From contig CM036243.1 of the NCBI GenBank assembly GCA_020698575.1, forward strand, positions 17,318,903-17,382,902: a stretch of DNA of 64,000 nt, read 5' to 3'. Both the position numbers and the translations under genes were made by a program. Below, piece after piece: positions 12,025 through 26,700 of this stretch. A model generated the notes under the pieces. The model ran no database searches. It was given only the letters and a program-made list of their open reading frames with translations, and was not told the origin of the DNA. The first letter of the stretch is position 1. Each line of letters starts with the position of its first letter. The DNA comes from Bostrychus sinensis (lineage: Eukaryota; Chordata; Actinopteri; Gobiiformes; Eleotridae).

Positions 12025-14700
12025 CTGCCAGTAAAGGAGAAATAATATTCATCTAAGGAAAAACGAAGCCAGACAATCCCCTCATCAAGCTGGCAGGTTA
12101 CAATGGAAATTATGGGTAAGTACAGATTTTCAAAGCTGTAAATCCTGTTCCATTCAATTTCAATTCAACTTTATTCTGGACTTATGGTCCAATAAAAAAC
12201 AAACAATACAAATACACACACACACACACACACACACACAAATACAATAGTTAAATCGACACTTTAAAAAGGCAGCTGTACCAGTGTTTCCACTACTTGG
12301 ACAGCCTATTGGGCTAAACTTGATGTTTGTTAGTGACAAGATAATTTCAGTTTCAGATTTGTTAAGACTACAGATAAAATTATACATGCGGTTCTGTAAT
12401 ACAGCGTGTAAAGTATTAACTCCCGCAGTGACAAACATTTCACTGCACTAGTCCATCTCGCCTCTTCAGAAGCACTGATAGACATCACTGTATGCCACCT
12501 GCAGCCTTTGCAAACTGACTTTTCTATAGTTTGTCCATGAGCCGTGTATAGAGGAGTACAATATGTTCTAAACAATGTCCGCTTCACTTTATCTGTGTAC
12601 GAACCAAACTTACGTGAAAGAGTATTGGCTTAAGCATACAGCACTCCACACTGTCTATAAATATCATCATGATCTGCCATGTCCTCGGTGATAGATATTT
12701 GGCTTTATCCGTTACACTAAGCACAAAATTTGATAGGCAAGAATCTGGAAAGTTCATATTTTTATCTTCCTTGTTCATATAACAGTAACCTAAAAAAGCC
12801 TGAAAACACTTGGCAGCCATGATGCTGTCAAAGCAGAGGCTACCCTCTGGTGTCCGCCAACACAGGAGGAAACACTTCAGTTGTAGGTGGCTCAACACAT
12901 AGATCTGATCTATTGTCACAACTCAGTCGTGCTAAGTTTTCTGCCATAGCCTGGCCAGCCAGCCCCTCTTGCAATCCTTAGCGGGCCTCTTGTTAAAGTA
13001 GGCCATTAAGGCAAATCTATGTGATCATTTTGGCTTTTGTAGGAATGATATCTGATAGTGCCAGCTTTTTGCAAAATCAGTGATGGGATGGAGGGAACCT
13101 GGAAATGTCACAGTGTAGACAAAGTGTGTTAGAAGCTGTAGCACCAGTTCTCTAATGATGCTGAAGCTTTTAGTTAACTAAATTCAAATTCTGGTGTAGC
13201 TGGCATAACACAGACATTTCCAAAACATTATCAAACCTCAAATAATATAACTCTGTTTCAGTTTTGTTTATGAAACTCTCTCAAAATTCTCCATATTCTT
13301 CCCAAACACAGCAAACACAATGTTAATTTCACTGACGTCAGAACTGGAGCAGTTTGTGTTGCTTCTACAGTTCTGATTTGCCAGACTTGATCAAACAACT
13401 TTGTGGTGTTCATGTGCTCTTTCATGTCAGAAACTAGTAGATACAATAAACTCAACACCACTTGAAAGCACCATAATCTCCAATCAAAAATAACCAAGAT
13501 GGCGCTGGGGTATACAAAGCGAATTTAATAACTTCTCACCTAATTAACAACATTTAGCACTTTCCTTCATCAACTGTTAATTCTGTGTGTGTTGTTTTTT
13601 TTTTTTGTTGCCACTTTAACAGCAGCAAAATATCCACGCAAATCAACTTTTTCCGCAAGCTTTTGTACAACCGTTCAGAAATAAATACAGAGTTGCTCAT
13701 TTTACAGCATATATAGACCTTCTTGTGTTCTATGGCAAAACTGACAGCAGCTCAGTCAGGTCAGCTTATGTCCCGCCCTTTGTTTCCCTAATTGTTTACT
13801 CCGCCTGTGATTGTTCCGCCCTTAGAAATGAAACTCAAACCATGAGGTACCAGACTTCTATGTATAGAATAGAGATCAGGAACCTACATCATGAAACGAC
13901 TGTGGAGCGATGAATCTGCCTTGTGAGTGGTCACAAATAGTGAAATTTAATAGAGGTGCATTGGTCACTGCGGAATAAAAAAGTAAACAAACGAGCCTTG
14001 AAACAACTCTTTTAACTGCTTTGTCACTTTTGGTGAATATTTATCACACACTAAAGTATCAGAATACTTTTGGGTGAATGCTAACTCAAGTAAATACATC
14101 TAAATTGCTCCGCTGTTTTACTGTCGAAAATAACTTGTGACCACCGATGTGACGTCATGTTCCTGATCTCTATAGGAAACGAGCCAGGATATTTGTGCCA
14201 ACTACAATTACTGCTAATGTTGCTTGCTGCTGCTGTGCTAAATGAACAGCAAGGTTGTGATTTCTGAGGCTTTGTGTGTTTTAATAGAGTGATGATACTG
14301 TGAAAAATGATAATAATGAAAAATATAATTACATTTAAATTTTCAACTATTGGGTGACCAGTTGATTGATTGACTGATTTAGTCAAGCATTTCAACTTGA
14401 TGTTCACCATTTTGTTTGATACACTTGAGTACTGCATTTAATATCATCACTGTATGCCTCTGGTGGAAATTTAAAGCAAATTTCAAATGTAGTTAGGTGT
14501 TACTGACACAAATAAGCTGTGGCTTGTGTGCAGACACTCAGTGTGCCTTGGAGGCTGTGGAGAGACTACAGGCCAAACTGAAGGACCGAGGGGAGGCTCC
14601 TATGCAGGAGAAGCTTTTCCTTCTCAGGACTGTCCTGCAGAGCCCCCTGTTCCACCATATACTCAGCTTACAACAAGCTCAGAGGAAGCCCACATCCAAG
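12025..14700 (+). CDS. mpdz: mpdz start codon exon and L27 domain exon
   Basis: The exons are 12025-12115 (ATG at 12103, M-E-I-M) and 14534-14700. The join gives a GAC codon and reads on into ALEAVERLQAKL, then LFLLRTVLQSPLFHHILSLQ. This is a typical L27 three-helix heterodimerisation domain, which in this family recruits PALS1. The L27 exon ends in phase 0 at AAG|GTAAAC. Confidence 0.85.
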
Positions 14701-17700
14701 GTAAACTGTTCACTGGAACATTTTGTGTGGGTTTTGGGTCTGTCTCGAATCAAGAGATAGAAGTCGGAATCACTGCCAAAATACTGAATGCAGTATTTTG
14801 GATGAGTAATCAGCTTACCTAAGCTTAGCTAAAGCCCTGAGAGGGAGCAGGAGGAAGGAAGTAGTAACTATGTCGTATCATGTCAAGGAGTCCTCTACAG
14901 TAGTATCATGAGATTTTAGTCTCTGTGCTGTGCAGGTTGTCCAGGTTCAGTCTCCCATACAACATTTCTTGGTGATATTTATGAAATGGTGCCCCTGGTT
15001 TTACAGATAAGTTGTTGTGTGATGGCATACATAGCTTGCAATGTATCACACTGTATGTTCTTTCTTAAAAGTTTTTGTGACATTTTATGAAAATATTGTA
15101 AATCTTGGGCACAAATGGCTTATTAGTAATCTGTCTGCTCTTTCAATAGGCCTGAAAGTTGCTAAAGTGGAATTACATTCAGATCAGCCATCTTGTGAAA
15201 GTCCTTTTAAACCTTGAAACAGGAAACCTAAAAGACAAAAGGGAACTTTTTTGCAGTTATGTGGTATTGAGCAGAAGCCTTTATCTCAGCTCCTGTGTTC
15301 CTCCTGCTGCTCTGCTATCACTACTCTCTCTGCTCCATTTTAAATCTGTCCCCATTTTTTCTTTAAACCTCTGGCTAGCATGTATTAGCCCTCCCTCTCC
15401 ACTCTCCCTTCCACATCTTTTCCTCATTGCCTCACCCAAACTTCTTTATCCTGTCTATTTCCATTCTCTCCATCACTCCCACAAGCTCACCCCATTCCTC
15501 TTTGTCTCCATATCTTCCCTTTTTAAATGAATGTCTCCAACTCTATATCAAAACCCACTTCCCATCTCTTTATCTCCATCATCCATTTCCTCCCCAATCT
15601 CTCTGTCGCCATTCTCACACATCCCTCAATCTTCTTCTCATTTATCTATCCCATTTCTATCCAAGCCTATTGATTTTTCTACTCACATCCTCTCCATTTT
15701 TTTTTTAATTTTTTATCTTTTTCTTCTTTCTATCAATGCTTGTTCAATTCTACCAGGGAAAGGGCATTTCCAAATCTGTGTCTATGAACTGTGGCACATG
15801 CCCGGGCATGGCGCTGAGTCTAAAGACTCTGAGCCACAGTGACTCGTACACCTGGGCCATAGAGAACCGCAGGCCCAGCAACACCAGGTCCCTCCACAGA
15901 GAAGGCAGCGTCTCCTCACTGGGATCACAAGAGCTTTCCTTCTCTGAGATCTACCCAGATAACCGAGCGCATACTGAATCACAGGTATGAGAAATATCCA
16001 TCATAAAAATCAGATTATATACTCGTGCTAGTGTGTCAGAAGCACATAAACCTACCACACTGCTGTAAAATACATCACATCACTATTTATAATGTCACAT
16101 TTTACGCGAGAGAATACCATTTCACATTGTAAAAAACCAAGGCTTCTAAAAATTAGCTTTGTAGCTGGTCTTAAGAGGCACAAGCTTTTTGATATTATTA
16201 TTTCTCTTTTAAGGCTGCAGTATTTAAAAATATATTGCAATTATAATATGATTGACAATATTTCAGTACCTTAATGAGGTTAAGGCTTTATTAACCAGAG
16301 ACAGTATAAGTTCTATTACATTTTAATTCATCAAGGTATACAAGGCTCTAGACATATTCCTCTGAAACTGGGGTTAAATCAAAAATTCCTAAAAACTAAA
16401 CTAGCAATAAACCTGGTCTAGAGATAAATTGTGGCTTTTGTATTTAGGTTAGAAGAATTCAATTTTATTTAAAACAACTATTTTTACAGTGTACATTTCT
16501 GTCAGGTTAGAGATATTGTGATAATAACTTTGCAATATATTGTACAGCTCTCTTTCACGTTTCCTTTACAACTCTATTTTGTATTTATTTTGTAGTACTG
16601 CACTCCACCACGAATCTCCCGAACCCTGTCAATGGGAAGGAACCTATCTGCTATTGCACATGAGGTACAAGAAACTAGAGATGTAGCATATTAGCATAGA
16701 ATTCAACTGTGTCTGTAAAGTATGATCATTATCTTTTTTTTTTTTCTGCCCTGTTAGAGGAGACATATAGAGATGATAGAGCTGACTAATGATGGCAAGG
16801 GCCTCGGCTTTGGCATTGTTGGAGGGAGGAGTACAGGAGTCATGGTTAAGACCATTCTTCCTGGTGGAGCAGCCGGCCAGGTAAGTATATCAATAATATT
16901 TTGTAAAGTAAAATTTGAAGGTATGTTCCAAATGTTTATCAAATGTCTGTGTTTGATGACTTTTTCAGGATAATCGCCTTTGTAGTGGAGATCAAATTCT
17001 TCGTATTGGGGATACTGATCTGGCAGGAATGAACAGTGAACAGGTAGCTCAGGTAAGACAATCTAAAAATAAGATGATACAAATCTACTAAGATAATAAT
17101 GTCAGACTGGTTAGCGCTCCTGCCTCTCAGAATAAGAAGGTTGTGGGTTCAAGCCTTGCGGGTTCTCTCCAGCTTCCTCCATAACATCCAAAGACATGCA
17201 TGTGTTAAATTAACAACCTTTAGAAATAGATTCATGTATTCAGTGATGTTTACTTATGCATTATTTTTACACGCTATGTTTTATGTCTGTCTGGTTCAGG
17301 TGCTACGAAATGCAGGAACCAAAGTCAAACTGCTTATTGCCAGAGACACTACCACAGACAACCCCCTGTCCTCTTCTGTCTTCAGTCACGACAGCGGGGA
17401 CACCACAGTGCGTTCCCATAAGAAATAAATTGTCAATCAGCAATTTCATGTAAAAATAAATAATCTCTCTGTGTGTTACAGATGAATGACCCAAACCATG
17501 ACTACGAGTTCAATGTTCAGTTCACCAAAAATAGTCGCGGGTTGGGATTTACCATCTCAAGCTACACTGGTGATCTGAACTCAGGTAGAGCCAGCTGTTG
17601 TTTACTCAAAACAATAACAACTATTTCTATTAGTATAACATGTTTTCTATTCATCCTATGCAGTTTATAGTGCAGGGGTGATGGTGAAGAGCATAGTGAA

Positions 17701-20700
17701 AGGCAGCAGTGTCGATCAAGATGGCCGCATCCACATTGGGGACATTATCCTCTCGGTGAGTCCCACTAGAAGCATAACAGATGGCCTCTTTTTATTGTTG
17801 TCCTCCAAAGACTAATATCTTTGTCTCTCCTATGACTTCTTTGCTGAATCCTAACAATTTCAGCATCTCAAAATCTGCACCGCTTGCAACTTCACATCCA
17901 TAACCAACAATTAGTTTCCTTTTTAGCTGATGAAGTGGAATCCTTCTACTTTTACTATATGTTCCTTCTTCATCTTTTGTGTAGCTTTGCTTTCTAGCTT
18001 GCTCTTTTTTATTTGTGAACTCTCTAGGTGGATGGCATGAGTTTGCATGGTTGCAGTGAGCAGCGTGCCATGGAGGTGCTGAGGAGGACAGGGCCGCTGG
18101 TTCGTCTGAGGATGCTGAGGAAGGCAGTGGTTCTGAGCCACATTCTGCCCCCTGTGCCCCCTCTGCACCCGCTCAGACACTCACACAGCTTCCATGAGGG
18201 CAACCCCTACAAAGTCAGCCTCAACAAGATACAAGAGACAGGTAATGCATTTCAAAGATATGTACAGTGTGTTTCTATAAGTTCCGTTCCAATTCCATTA
18301 TTGTGCACTGCATCAACAGTGAGTGTATGTATAAAATCCTGCTTCATGATGTGGGAATTGCTTGCTAATAATAAACACAATACTGATTTAAGTACACAAT
18401 AACTAATCCACAGGAGAAACCAGTGCTTTCTTTTTAATTTCAAAGTCATTTGTATTAGGAACAGTTCTTGTGTTCTTTCTAATGTGGTGTGTTATTAATC
18501 ATTGATTCCAAAAAAGGGGGTTCTTAGTTATTTTATTTGGGTCCCCAAAAATATTAAAAAATACATTTTTAAGATCCTCCAAAGTCTGTGAGAAACCATG
18601 CCCATGTAATTTAAAAATAAATAATGAATACAATTTAAATTTGGTAAAAATCACTTAAAACAAAGACCAAACCTGTGCAAAAATGACCATAATGAAACTA
18701 TTACAAACAGTAAATTCAGGTCTCTATTCTTTTTGTAATTTTCACTATGGGTCCCCTGTAAACCTTATTATAGATTCTGTAATATTTCAATTTATTGTAA
18801 TATGTCTTCATTTGTGGTGACATTAATGTGTGCTCAACTGTTTTGCTCATCCCTCAGGAATCTGCTCTCTCCGTGAGATCTCACGTCGTGCAGCCTTCGC
18901 CAACAGGAAACTCCAATTTGACTCCAAAAATGGTAAGCTACTATTTTCTCTGTGTCCCATCCATACTGCACTTCTGTGTAGATCAGGAAACTAACTCAAG
19001 AAATGGCAATGTGACAGTGAAGAGGAAGTTTCTTTCTTTTTCTTTCTTTCTATTTATAATGCAGTCATGTGTTTATCCAGCTCATTCCAGATGATTTGTC
19101 TCCAAACTCCGCCTGCATACATTGCTTTATTTAGACAGGCATTTTTGGGGACTTGATTAAAGAGAGCACAGCCAAAGAGCTTTAATAGAAAGTCAAACAT
19201 TAGTTTGCCAACATATGCTAACGGTGGGTGGGAACGTGGAGGCCATTGCTGTATGTGTGTGACTGTTTTTGGCTGTCGTGATTAAAGGCCTCATCAAGAA
19301 ATTATTAAAGTGCCAAAAAATCATAAAAAATCATTTAATCCACCAGTGTCTGCATATTTTACAGGAGGGAAACTGACATCAGCTGAGGAGGAAGACTTGA
19401 AGAATAGATGGCAACGTGCAATTGGACCCCGCTATGAAGTTTTAGTAGGTCTTCCACTTATAAATTGTTATGAATTGTTATGAACTTATATGAACGTTGA
19501 TGTTTTGAATGGTTAGATTTTACAAATGTTTAATTACAAAAAAACTGCAGCATCATGTACCGTCTGACTGGATTCATTTTGCTCCATGTAATTCTTCTCT
19601 CTCCATGATTTTCTGTCCAACTGCTGTCTCTATCAGCAAAATAAAAAATAAAAAAAATCTTTCCAGAAATCTACAAAAAGCCCACATTTGTATAATAGAT
19701 AAAGCTGATGCGTGTAATATGAGACTATGTTGTAATTTGTGTGGATGCTTGCCACTTGACACCATGTTTTATTTGTCTGTAGGTGTGCCAGCTGGAGCGT
19801 TTCAGTGAAACAAGTGGATTAGGCATTAGTCTCGAGGCCCGAGCGGGACATCACTACCTGTGCTCTGTTTTACCTGAGGGTCCTGTTGGTCAGTGTGGCA
19901 AGATTAACACTGGAGACCAGATATTAGAGGTATACTCATGCAATAAGAACATATAACTGAAAAAAGAAAGTATTATAGTATCACATAAAGTGCTATATAT
20001 ACTTAACAACCTGCCTGTCCGCTCAGACTTTTTCCAGTGATTGCCTCTTGACAGCATTGACTCATGATTGCTACAAATGTGAAATGGATGTCAGGATTTC
20101 AGAAAGATATAGAGCTCACACTGCACTTATTGCTTTTTAGTAAATGGCGCACAAGTTCAAGTGCAGTTTGAAACTTTTTTTTTCTTACAGCAGCAAAATT
20201 TCTATCGGTAAGAGCGTGGGCGTGAGTAGCTTCTGTATGTCAGCGAAGCCAGTTCACACACCCACATGTATCACTCCTCATGACGAGCACTGGCATCAAC
20301 TTTCCAACTATGTACAGCTGCTCCACTCCGTTATAGAAGATACAGGGGTGTTTTTATGAGCGAAAACATCCCTTCTCTTCGCTTTCCAGTGCTCTTCGGA
20401 TGACATAAGTACTATATATACTCTGGTTTTATCCACCCTCTACCTGGTTGAACAAGAGCGGCTAATTGCTCAATGACCTTAGAGAACTGTCATGTCAAAG
20501 GGACACAGTTTCATCTTTAATAGACACTTCACAGGAACATCGTGACGCTTGCATTATATACACTCTGGTTCCAACTTCACAGCCACCATTATTTGACTTC
20601 GCAAATATAGATGTTTTTACCGTTCTAAAGAATGGTGCCATAAGCTAAGCAGACCGAAATACATTTTCTGAGAAGGAATTATAGCCTTAGAAATACTGCA

Positions 20701-23700
20701 AAATATGTAATGAAGATGGTTTTAGCAACTGACAACCATTTGATTGCATGTGTGCAATGTCAGGGCCTGGTTTAAAAACATTATCATAAGTGTTGAGGCT
20801 AAAATCTTTATAATATTGAACAAGTACAGAAATGTGTCAGAGCATAATAGTTTGTCAGTGTATGAGTATGTTCAGATTTAATTCAACATTCATCACAAAT
20901 CATGTTTTAATAAGGTAACTTTAGCAAAATGAACTGATTATCAGAGGTAGGTGCTATTAATAAGTAAATATGAACAAATATATCAACAACATGTATTAAT
21001 TTTTGCCATCTAAAAACATCTTATTTAATGTTTTTAGTTTGTTCCCTCACAAAGATGAATAGGAAGATTGTTATTCCTGTCTCCAATCTGTCAGTGCACT
21101 TTATTTGAATATGTCACTTGTGGAAGGGTCCATAGATTATTTCAATTCTTCTTTACTAAAAGTTATGTTGTATTACTCTATCCCCAGGTCAATGGGATCC
21201 CTCTGATTGGTGAAACCCATAAGGAGGTGGTCAGTATTCTGAAAGAGCTGCCCATGCATGTGTGTCTGGTGTGCTCTCGTGTTGTACCCCCCACTGTTTT
21301 TGAGAGCGACGAGGAAGATGAAGACGACGTGCATCTCACCCTCAAAGAGCTGCTGGCTGAGTTCAATGACAAGGTGAACACACACACATAATACAGTCCT
21401 ATGTAAAAAAAAAAAAAAAAAAAAAGTCTCTTTACACTACTGAAATAAATGTACTTTTCTAATTATATTCTTTAATTCTTTTTTTTTCTGCAATTAATAT
21501 TTTGAAATTGAATTGAATATGAATTGAAGTTTATATTTTAAACATGTGAAGCACAATCCCCCACCCTCCCACTTTCCTTCACAAAAAGTAAATAAGTAAA
21601 TATATAAGGAAAATTTCCATAAACAAACACAATAAAATAAAATAAAAACATAGGTGCATATTTCCTAAATAATTGATGTAGGACTGTAACTGTTTTTTTT
21701 TTTTTTGTTGTTGTTTTTTTTACTCCTTTGCTTTTCCAGTTGGACCAGGGCTGCGTGATTCCCTGTCCTACAGCAGAGGACATCACTAAGCGTGGCGTGC
21801 CCCCCATGTCACCCCCCTTGGCCATGTGGGAGAGGGAAGCTCAAGTGGTGGAGCTGGAGAAAGGCGAGTCGGGCCTTGGCTTCAGTATCCTGGACTACCA
21901 GGTCAGAGACGCTGCCCTGAGCTGTTCCGCAAATAGAAGTAGCTCCAACAGTCTGCAGTCTAAGAATATCAGTGTCAGGTCAGATAGGGTGAAATTCAAA
22001 AAATGAATAAATTGGAATGATAATTTTACTCTGCAGTTAATAATTTATACTTATGAGCTTTAAAGCAAGGACGATGTAAAATTATTGGATATAGCTTAAT
22101 GTTTTTATTTTAGAAAACCTTTAGTCTTGCCTAATGATCTACAATTCTTATTGTGTCATTTTTAAGTAGAAAGGTTAACATGGCACAACAAATAGTCACT
22201 GAAAACATTTTTATTTTATGGTTGCTGATTATTGTTATTTTTAAATACAGCTTATGTGCATAATATAATACTTCAAATGTAGTTTTTCTTTAAGGCTCTT
22301 ACACAGTGTTTTAAAAACAGCTTTTATAGTCATTTTTTTATTTATTAATGTATAAGAATGAATGATAAATATGACACACAGTACTGGCTTTGTCATTTTG
22401 ATTGAATTCAGATCATTTATTTGTCTCTAAATGACAAATTAGGATCCAGAGGATGCCACAAAAACAGTTCTGGTGATCCGGTCCTTGGTCCCTGGAGGTG
22501 TAGCAGATCGAGATGGTCGCCTGCTTCCTGGTGACCGACTTATGTTTGTCAACGAAACCGACCTGGAGGGCTCCAGTCTGGATTATGCTGTACATGTCCT
22601 TAAGTCTACTGGATATGGCCCTGTCCGCATCGGTGTCGCCAAACCACTGCCGGTAAGAGGATGTATTGTATATACAGTACTGTGCAAAAGTATAGTGTAC
22701 AGCACTTTTAATGTTTGTAATGCAATTTTAGGTCTAGGGATACAGACGGTGTTTTAAAAGCTACATACCAGAGATACTAACTAACCTAAAAGAACAAATG
22801 ATATGTTCCAGTAGATTCTTTATCACTGGCAGATACTGTGAAACGGTTTTGTGGCTCAATGGAAAGAGCATTTACCCCTAACCTAGAAGTTTAAGTCCAG
22901 GTCTGGGCACCATATCTTTACCATTACGAGTTCTTCTAGTTTAGTTTTTTCTTTATTTTTTTATTTTGTGCATTTTTATAAATTGATACACCTTTCTTTG
23001 CTTAAAGTCTTTCTAAAAACGGTCTAAGACTTTTGCACTCTACTATAAAAGAATCACTTTTTAGTTTAATTGTAAAACAACTTTTGTCTATTCCTTCTTC
23101 TCCCACTGAACACTAGGGTCTATACAGTTCTGTGTTGTAACATCTAATAATTCAAACACTATTGATTTTTGGGGGTAAAAATAACTAGATAAACTTCCAT
23201 CAAATTTGGAAGAGGAAAGTCGAACTGCACTTTTAAAGTGCTCCTTTTGTTGTGGACTGTGGCTTAGTAACAAGGCCCAGAGACTCTTGTTACATGTGAA
23301 TATTTAATGCAGCAGTGAGATGAACACAATGCTGAGAGCACACTACAGATGGACCTAGCAGAGCAGAGGGTGTCTAGTTTACAGTCACATCCTTTAGCCT
23401 GTTAGCCTTTATGTGGATCTACTCACCTTTTTTAAGCTTTTAAGTGTCTTTGCATTTGTGTTTCCATTCTCAGCTTGAACTGTGCGGTGGCCTGACGCCC
23501 ATCTCGGAGCGGAGTGCACGGGCCTCCTGCGATGACACTGACAGTCACACTCAGATCAGCCTGCTAGCCGAGGCTAACACCAACACAAACGCTGTGAACT
23601 TGGAGGACAGCAGTGGCATACGGTCGTTTCACACTGCAACGGTATGTCACAGTAGACTAACTGCTCTTTTAGAGGGACCTGCTGAAAGCACCTTATGATA

Positions 23701-26700
23701 CTGACTGTCTATGATGTCATTGTGATAGGACTGTAGGAAGGAGGATGTAATACTATGAGCGCTTGATCATATACACTATCATCTTTCAAACTATATACAG
23801 TATATTACAAATGATACTTGCTTTTTACACATCATGTCAGTTGCAAAAGGGCATTATTTTTACTCACAGAGTATCTCCAAGAGCTTAACTAATAGAAAAA
23901 TATGTCTTTTTTGCAAGTTGAATGTGAATTTGGCATTAAATCTTATTCTGAGTGACATTAAAAAGTCTTCAGAAGTCTGCAGTGGTCAATTTTACAAAAG
24001 GCTTGCTCATTACCAAGCAAACCAAGCAAACCTGAGAGTCTATGGGTAGCCATTTTGGCTGCTCTAAAACAGATTCTCATGACAGTGGCCGTTCTCTCAG
24101 TTCACACTATGTAGCAGGGAGCTTAAACTCTACCCTATCAGTGTCACTGGGTTAGCTATAGAGAAAGTGCTCCATGTCACACTTGTTCCTTCAAAGTGAG
24201 CTCAACTCATTTCACTGAAAGGCAGCATTTTGTCTGGATTTGTGTGTAATTATCAGCTATTTTCACTGCATGACTTTTGCTTTGTACAAGGGCATGCAAT
24301 ACTTGGACACACATACAGCAAGTGTCAGTCCACTTTTTATCAAAAATGTACAAAGGTAGCTTCAGAGCTCCAGCGGTGCTTTCTGTGAGTGTTCAAAGGA
24401 GATCTTTGTGTTGCTGTACTACTTTGTAAAGTGCCCAGAGGGACTAAAGAAGTCTTCATGTTTTACACTCCTGAATTACTGCAAGGCCTTCACCCCTAAG
24501 AGTTATGAGTCGTTTGATTTTATTTTTGTATCAAAATGAGTTTTCTGCTGCTTAACAAACTATTTTTCAGTTACTCTTTCTGACTTAAATCACCCTCTTT
24601 ATGTGTGTAACATCATATTTGCATGCTATATGAACATTTGTCATGCAGAGTTTCCCTAAAATAACACTGAGTCTATGGCATAATGTCTAGTAATCATTTA
24701 TTATTACCAGTTCAGTTTTTTTTAGATTATTAAGATTTGGGGATTTTTTTTATTCTTTTAAAATATTTAGCAATGTATTTTACTTACACTTAAGTTTCTA
24801 CTTACATGTTTGTATTTAGTATGTAGACTTTATTTATTTAGTATGCTTCAATGCCGCCACTCCAATAATGCGCATCACGTGCCTAGGGCACCAACAGCTG
24901 GAGGGGGCAGCAAAACTTTGCTAGTGTGATTGAATGACAGTGTGTCTGTGCACAGCTGTATTTACAAAACTCAAAACACACAGAAATATGCAGTCAACTT
25001 GTGTTCATAGAGAAGATTCTAAGCTTTCTAACAGTTGTTGTTTCAAGAATCTACGTGCAGGGATTTTTTAAACCTTTTAAACAGTTTAAGAGGCTTTAGT
25101 TAAAGACCATCTAATTAACGGCGATGTCAACGAAACTTGAAATTTATTTTTCTGAAGTAATTAGTTTTCTGTGTTTGTTTGTTTTGTTTTTTTCATTCAG
25201 TATTTAGAAATAAAAAGCATAGCTTTTGGAGCCACACTGAAATAAATTCACACATGACATATTCTGCTGTTATATTTTATAAAGAATTCACACATTTATT
25301 GTTTTCTATGTATTTTAAACTATGTATTTAAACATGACCACAAATGAACCCCTAAATCTCCTGGAGACTCCCAGAACACTAGCACTGGCTGCACTGCCTG
25401 ATGCTACACCCCTGATAGTCTACTTTATGCATATTTGAAAAAATAATAATAACTATTTATTGTTAGTTCCTATCAACTTGTGTTAATTTTGTGCAAAATG
25501 TATGTTTGATCTTATAGAGCTGTTTATACTTTTCTGAGTCCTAGGCAATTGGTGCCTGCTGTGGTTGGCAGAATGTGGAACTTTTTTGGGGACTATATAT
25601 AGGGTGGGTGGGTGGATGGGAGAGGGCTAGCAGCAGCCCTGGTATGTTTAATTAGTGTACCTGTGTAATACCTAAATGACTTCAGGTTTCTCTCACCTGT
25701 CTCTCTTGTCGCTCAGGAAAACCAGTTGCGTCAGCGCTTCAACAACATGGAGGACGACCACAGTGAAGTGCCGCCCCTGCCCCCTCGCACCAGCTTTGAG
25801 AGGACAATCACTGTTGTCCGGGGCAACTCTAGCCTTGGTATGTTCTTTGTGTTTCTCATGACCATGATTTCTTGGTGTGTGTATGCTGGTGCAATGGCAA
25901 TAATGTCACTCATAGTTGGTGATGCTGACTGAAGAGGAGGGGTAAAAGTAGGTCTTTACTTGTAGGAATGTGTGTGTTTATGCATGTGCCTGTGGTTGAG
26001 AGACTAGGATGTCAAAGCCAGGTAAAAAACAAATATATTAGGGTTGTTTAGCTCAGTCTATATCATAATAATGTTATTTTTACGTCCTAGTGCTGTGAGT
26101 ACATTGTCTTCACTGCTTAAGAGCAAGACCAATGTCTTTAAAGTACTCAGTGAAGATAAAAGGCTGAGTGTAAGGCACTCCTGCACTTTCTAAGGGCACT
26201 ATGCAAAGCTTAAGGGAACCAGCTCATTTGTATTCTGGACACATGATCTAATAAAGCAGTGTGCAACTTGTGGCTGCCTCAAAGTTTGATATTATGTAAA
26301 TGTTATACGCAAAGAATTCAAGGTCATAACCTACAGTTTGTGTGTCACTACAGTCAGTGGTTTGTGTGTTCAAAATGTATTTGTCTCATTCATAGTCTTT
26401 TGGAAAAGCTCGAGGAGGGTTTGCATGTTTCTTGTGTTTATGTTTTAAATGTAGCCTTTACGTACACAGAACTGTGGTCCTTAAGTGCATATTTTAAGTG
26501 TATATTTGTCATTTTTGTAGTGCAATATTTGTACTACATTTTTTATTTTATTTGTTGCTATGAAATTTAGTACTTTATTACTACCATGTAAAATGTGTTG
26601 TTTACTAAGTAGAGTGAATAGATTAAGTTTGATGCACTGAGAAGATAACATTCTCGTCTTTCCTTTGGCATCCCTATAGCTCCCTATATATACAGTTAAC

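Noticed and set aside
15159..15842. Overlapping Ser/Pro/Leu-rich open frames before the linker exon
   Set aside because: CT-rich intron sequence lacks stop codons by composition. Only the part from 15757 has an acceptor and the right phase.
22850..22910. tRNA gene
   Set aside because: A- and B-box-like motifs are present, but the stems do not form a full cloverleaf and the segment lies in a dispersed element. The same applies at 17101-17200, 51780-51845 and 63160-63230.
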